From Candidatus Latescibacterota bacterium (GTDB lineage: Bacteria; Latescibacterota; UBA2968; UBA8231): 5,585 nucleotides of DNA. The notes under the pieces were generated by a model. It ran no database searches. It was given only the letters and a program-made list of their open reading frames with translations, and was not told the origin of the DNA. Positions within the stretch are counted from its first letter, which is position 1. Each line of letters begins with the position of its first letter. The DNA lies in the NCBI GenBank assembly GCA_003529325.1, contig DPVW01000144.1, forward strand, positions 15,140 to 20,724, read 5' to 3'. Positions 5,014-5,585 of this stretch are shown piece by piece. Both the position numbers and the translations under genes were made by a program.

Positions 5014-5527
5014 CTAGTCGTCGTCTTCGTCCGGAGGGGTTCGGTCAATGAGACGAGTGATACGGACCGCCATCAGGTCGGTGACGACGACGATCTCTCC
5101 CTCGGCGAATGGCCGTTTGTTGATCAGGATATCGAAGGCCTCACCTGCGAGTTTGTCGATATCGATCACATCTTGGAGCTTCATTTCCTGCAGTTCACGG
5201 ACCGACATATCCCGCCGTCCGAGCTCTACCGTAATATCGGCGTATACGTTGTTCATACGTGAGAAGCGAGGGTTGACTTTTTGCGCCGCCGGGGGTTCGA
5301 GTTGGGCAAACTGGACGGGCAGAATTTCGTCCCCCTGAACTCTCCGATTCGACAGAACGTCCCCCCGCAGTCGAAGCATGTAATGCTTCGGCCACACCGG
5401 TGCCATCTTCGTCACCGGTCTCATCCTCGAACTGCTCCAGCGGCGCTTCCCTCGGGGCCGAGACGTCGGCGACGTCATCATCCTCGAGATCAGCTGCGTC
5501 GATTTCGAATGTCTCTTGCTCTGCCAT
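5014..5527 (-). CDS. fliN: Flagellar motor switch protein FliN, one frameshift in the N-terminal region
   Basis: The C-terminal SpoA/FliMN_C domain is clear. It reads YADITVELGRRDMSVRELQ, then VIDIDKLAGEAFDILIN, GEIVVVTDLMAVRITRL and a short acidic tail. FliN forms the bottom of the flagellar C-ring with FliM and takes part in direction switching and export. The N-terminal part starts at ATG 5527 with MAEQETFEIDAADLEDDD and is strongly acidic. It lies in a different frame from the SpoA domain. Removing one base from the C6 run at 5361-5366 (G6 in the gene) joins them through a VQFAQLEPP segment into 170 residues, longer than the 137 of E. coli FliN because of the acidic extension. Without correction, translation could begin only at internal sites such as ATG 5257, yielding just the SpoA domain. 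FliM would normally precede it, beyond the window edge. A type III secretion homologue is possible but less likely. Confidence 0.88.
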
Positions 5528-5585
5528 TCCGAATCCGGAAAATGTCGCGGTTACAGGGGAAACCTGTCTCAGGCAAGGCTCGCCT

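Noticed and set aside
5537..5585. Small inverted repeats (ACAGG/CCTGT, CCTG/CAGG) upstream of fliN
   Set aside because: Stems are only 4-5 bp and the region probably contains the end of the preceding gene; no regulatory role can be supported.

Overview
The window is GC-rich DNA, densely packed with genes on both strands, and looks like a Gram-negative flagellated bacterium, most likely a proteobacterium. The evidence is a flagellar switch protein FliN, a SPOR-domain lipoprotein with a lipobox, short intergenic gaps and overlapping start/stop codons. Taxonomy cannot be fixed further from sequence alone.

Left part, plus strand (2-2983): the C-terminal end of an aldo/keto reductase, an unrecognised small protein that is readable only with one frame change, a complete DSD1/D-threonine-aldolase-type PLP enzyme (656-1762), and a sulfatase/alkaline-phosphatase-superfamily hydrolase ending at 2983. 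The genes are tightly spaced and probably form one transcript with metabolic, perhaps catabolic, functions. The sulfatase-like protein has Thr where classical sulfatases have the formylglycine Cys. It has no ATG/GTG/TTG before its first conserved motif.

Middle part, minus strand (3005-4450), read right to left: a SPOR-domain lipoprotein, a RibL-like (archaeal FAD-synthase type) nucleotidyltransferase and a YfcE-like metallophosphoesterase. Spacings are 7 nt and a 4-nt ATGA overlap, so this is a convincing three-gene operon. It converges on the sulfatase gene with a 21-nt gap. The combination of a cell-envelope peptidoglycan-binding protein, a nucleotidyl transferase and a phosphoesterase is the least conventional arrangement here.

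Right part: a stand-alone CheY-like receiver on the plus strand (4571-4978), convergent with fliN on the minus strand (5014-5527). Both need frame corrections to read through. In the receiver a missing base near 4648 is compensated by an extra base near 4900. In fliN there is one extra base, most simply in the C6/G6 run at 5361-5366. Together with the frame change near 478-481 and the missing sulfatase start, this makes either indel errors in the underlying assembly or real gene decay a theme of the window. I see no RNA gene, CRISPR array, insertion sequence or clear terminator.
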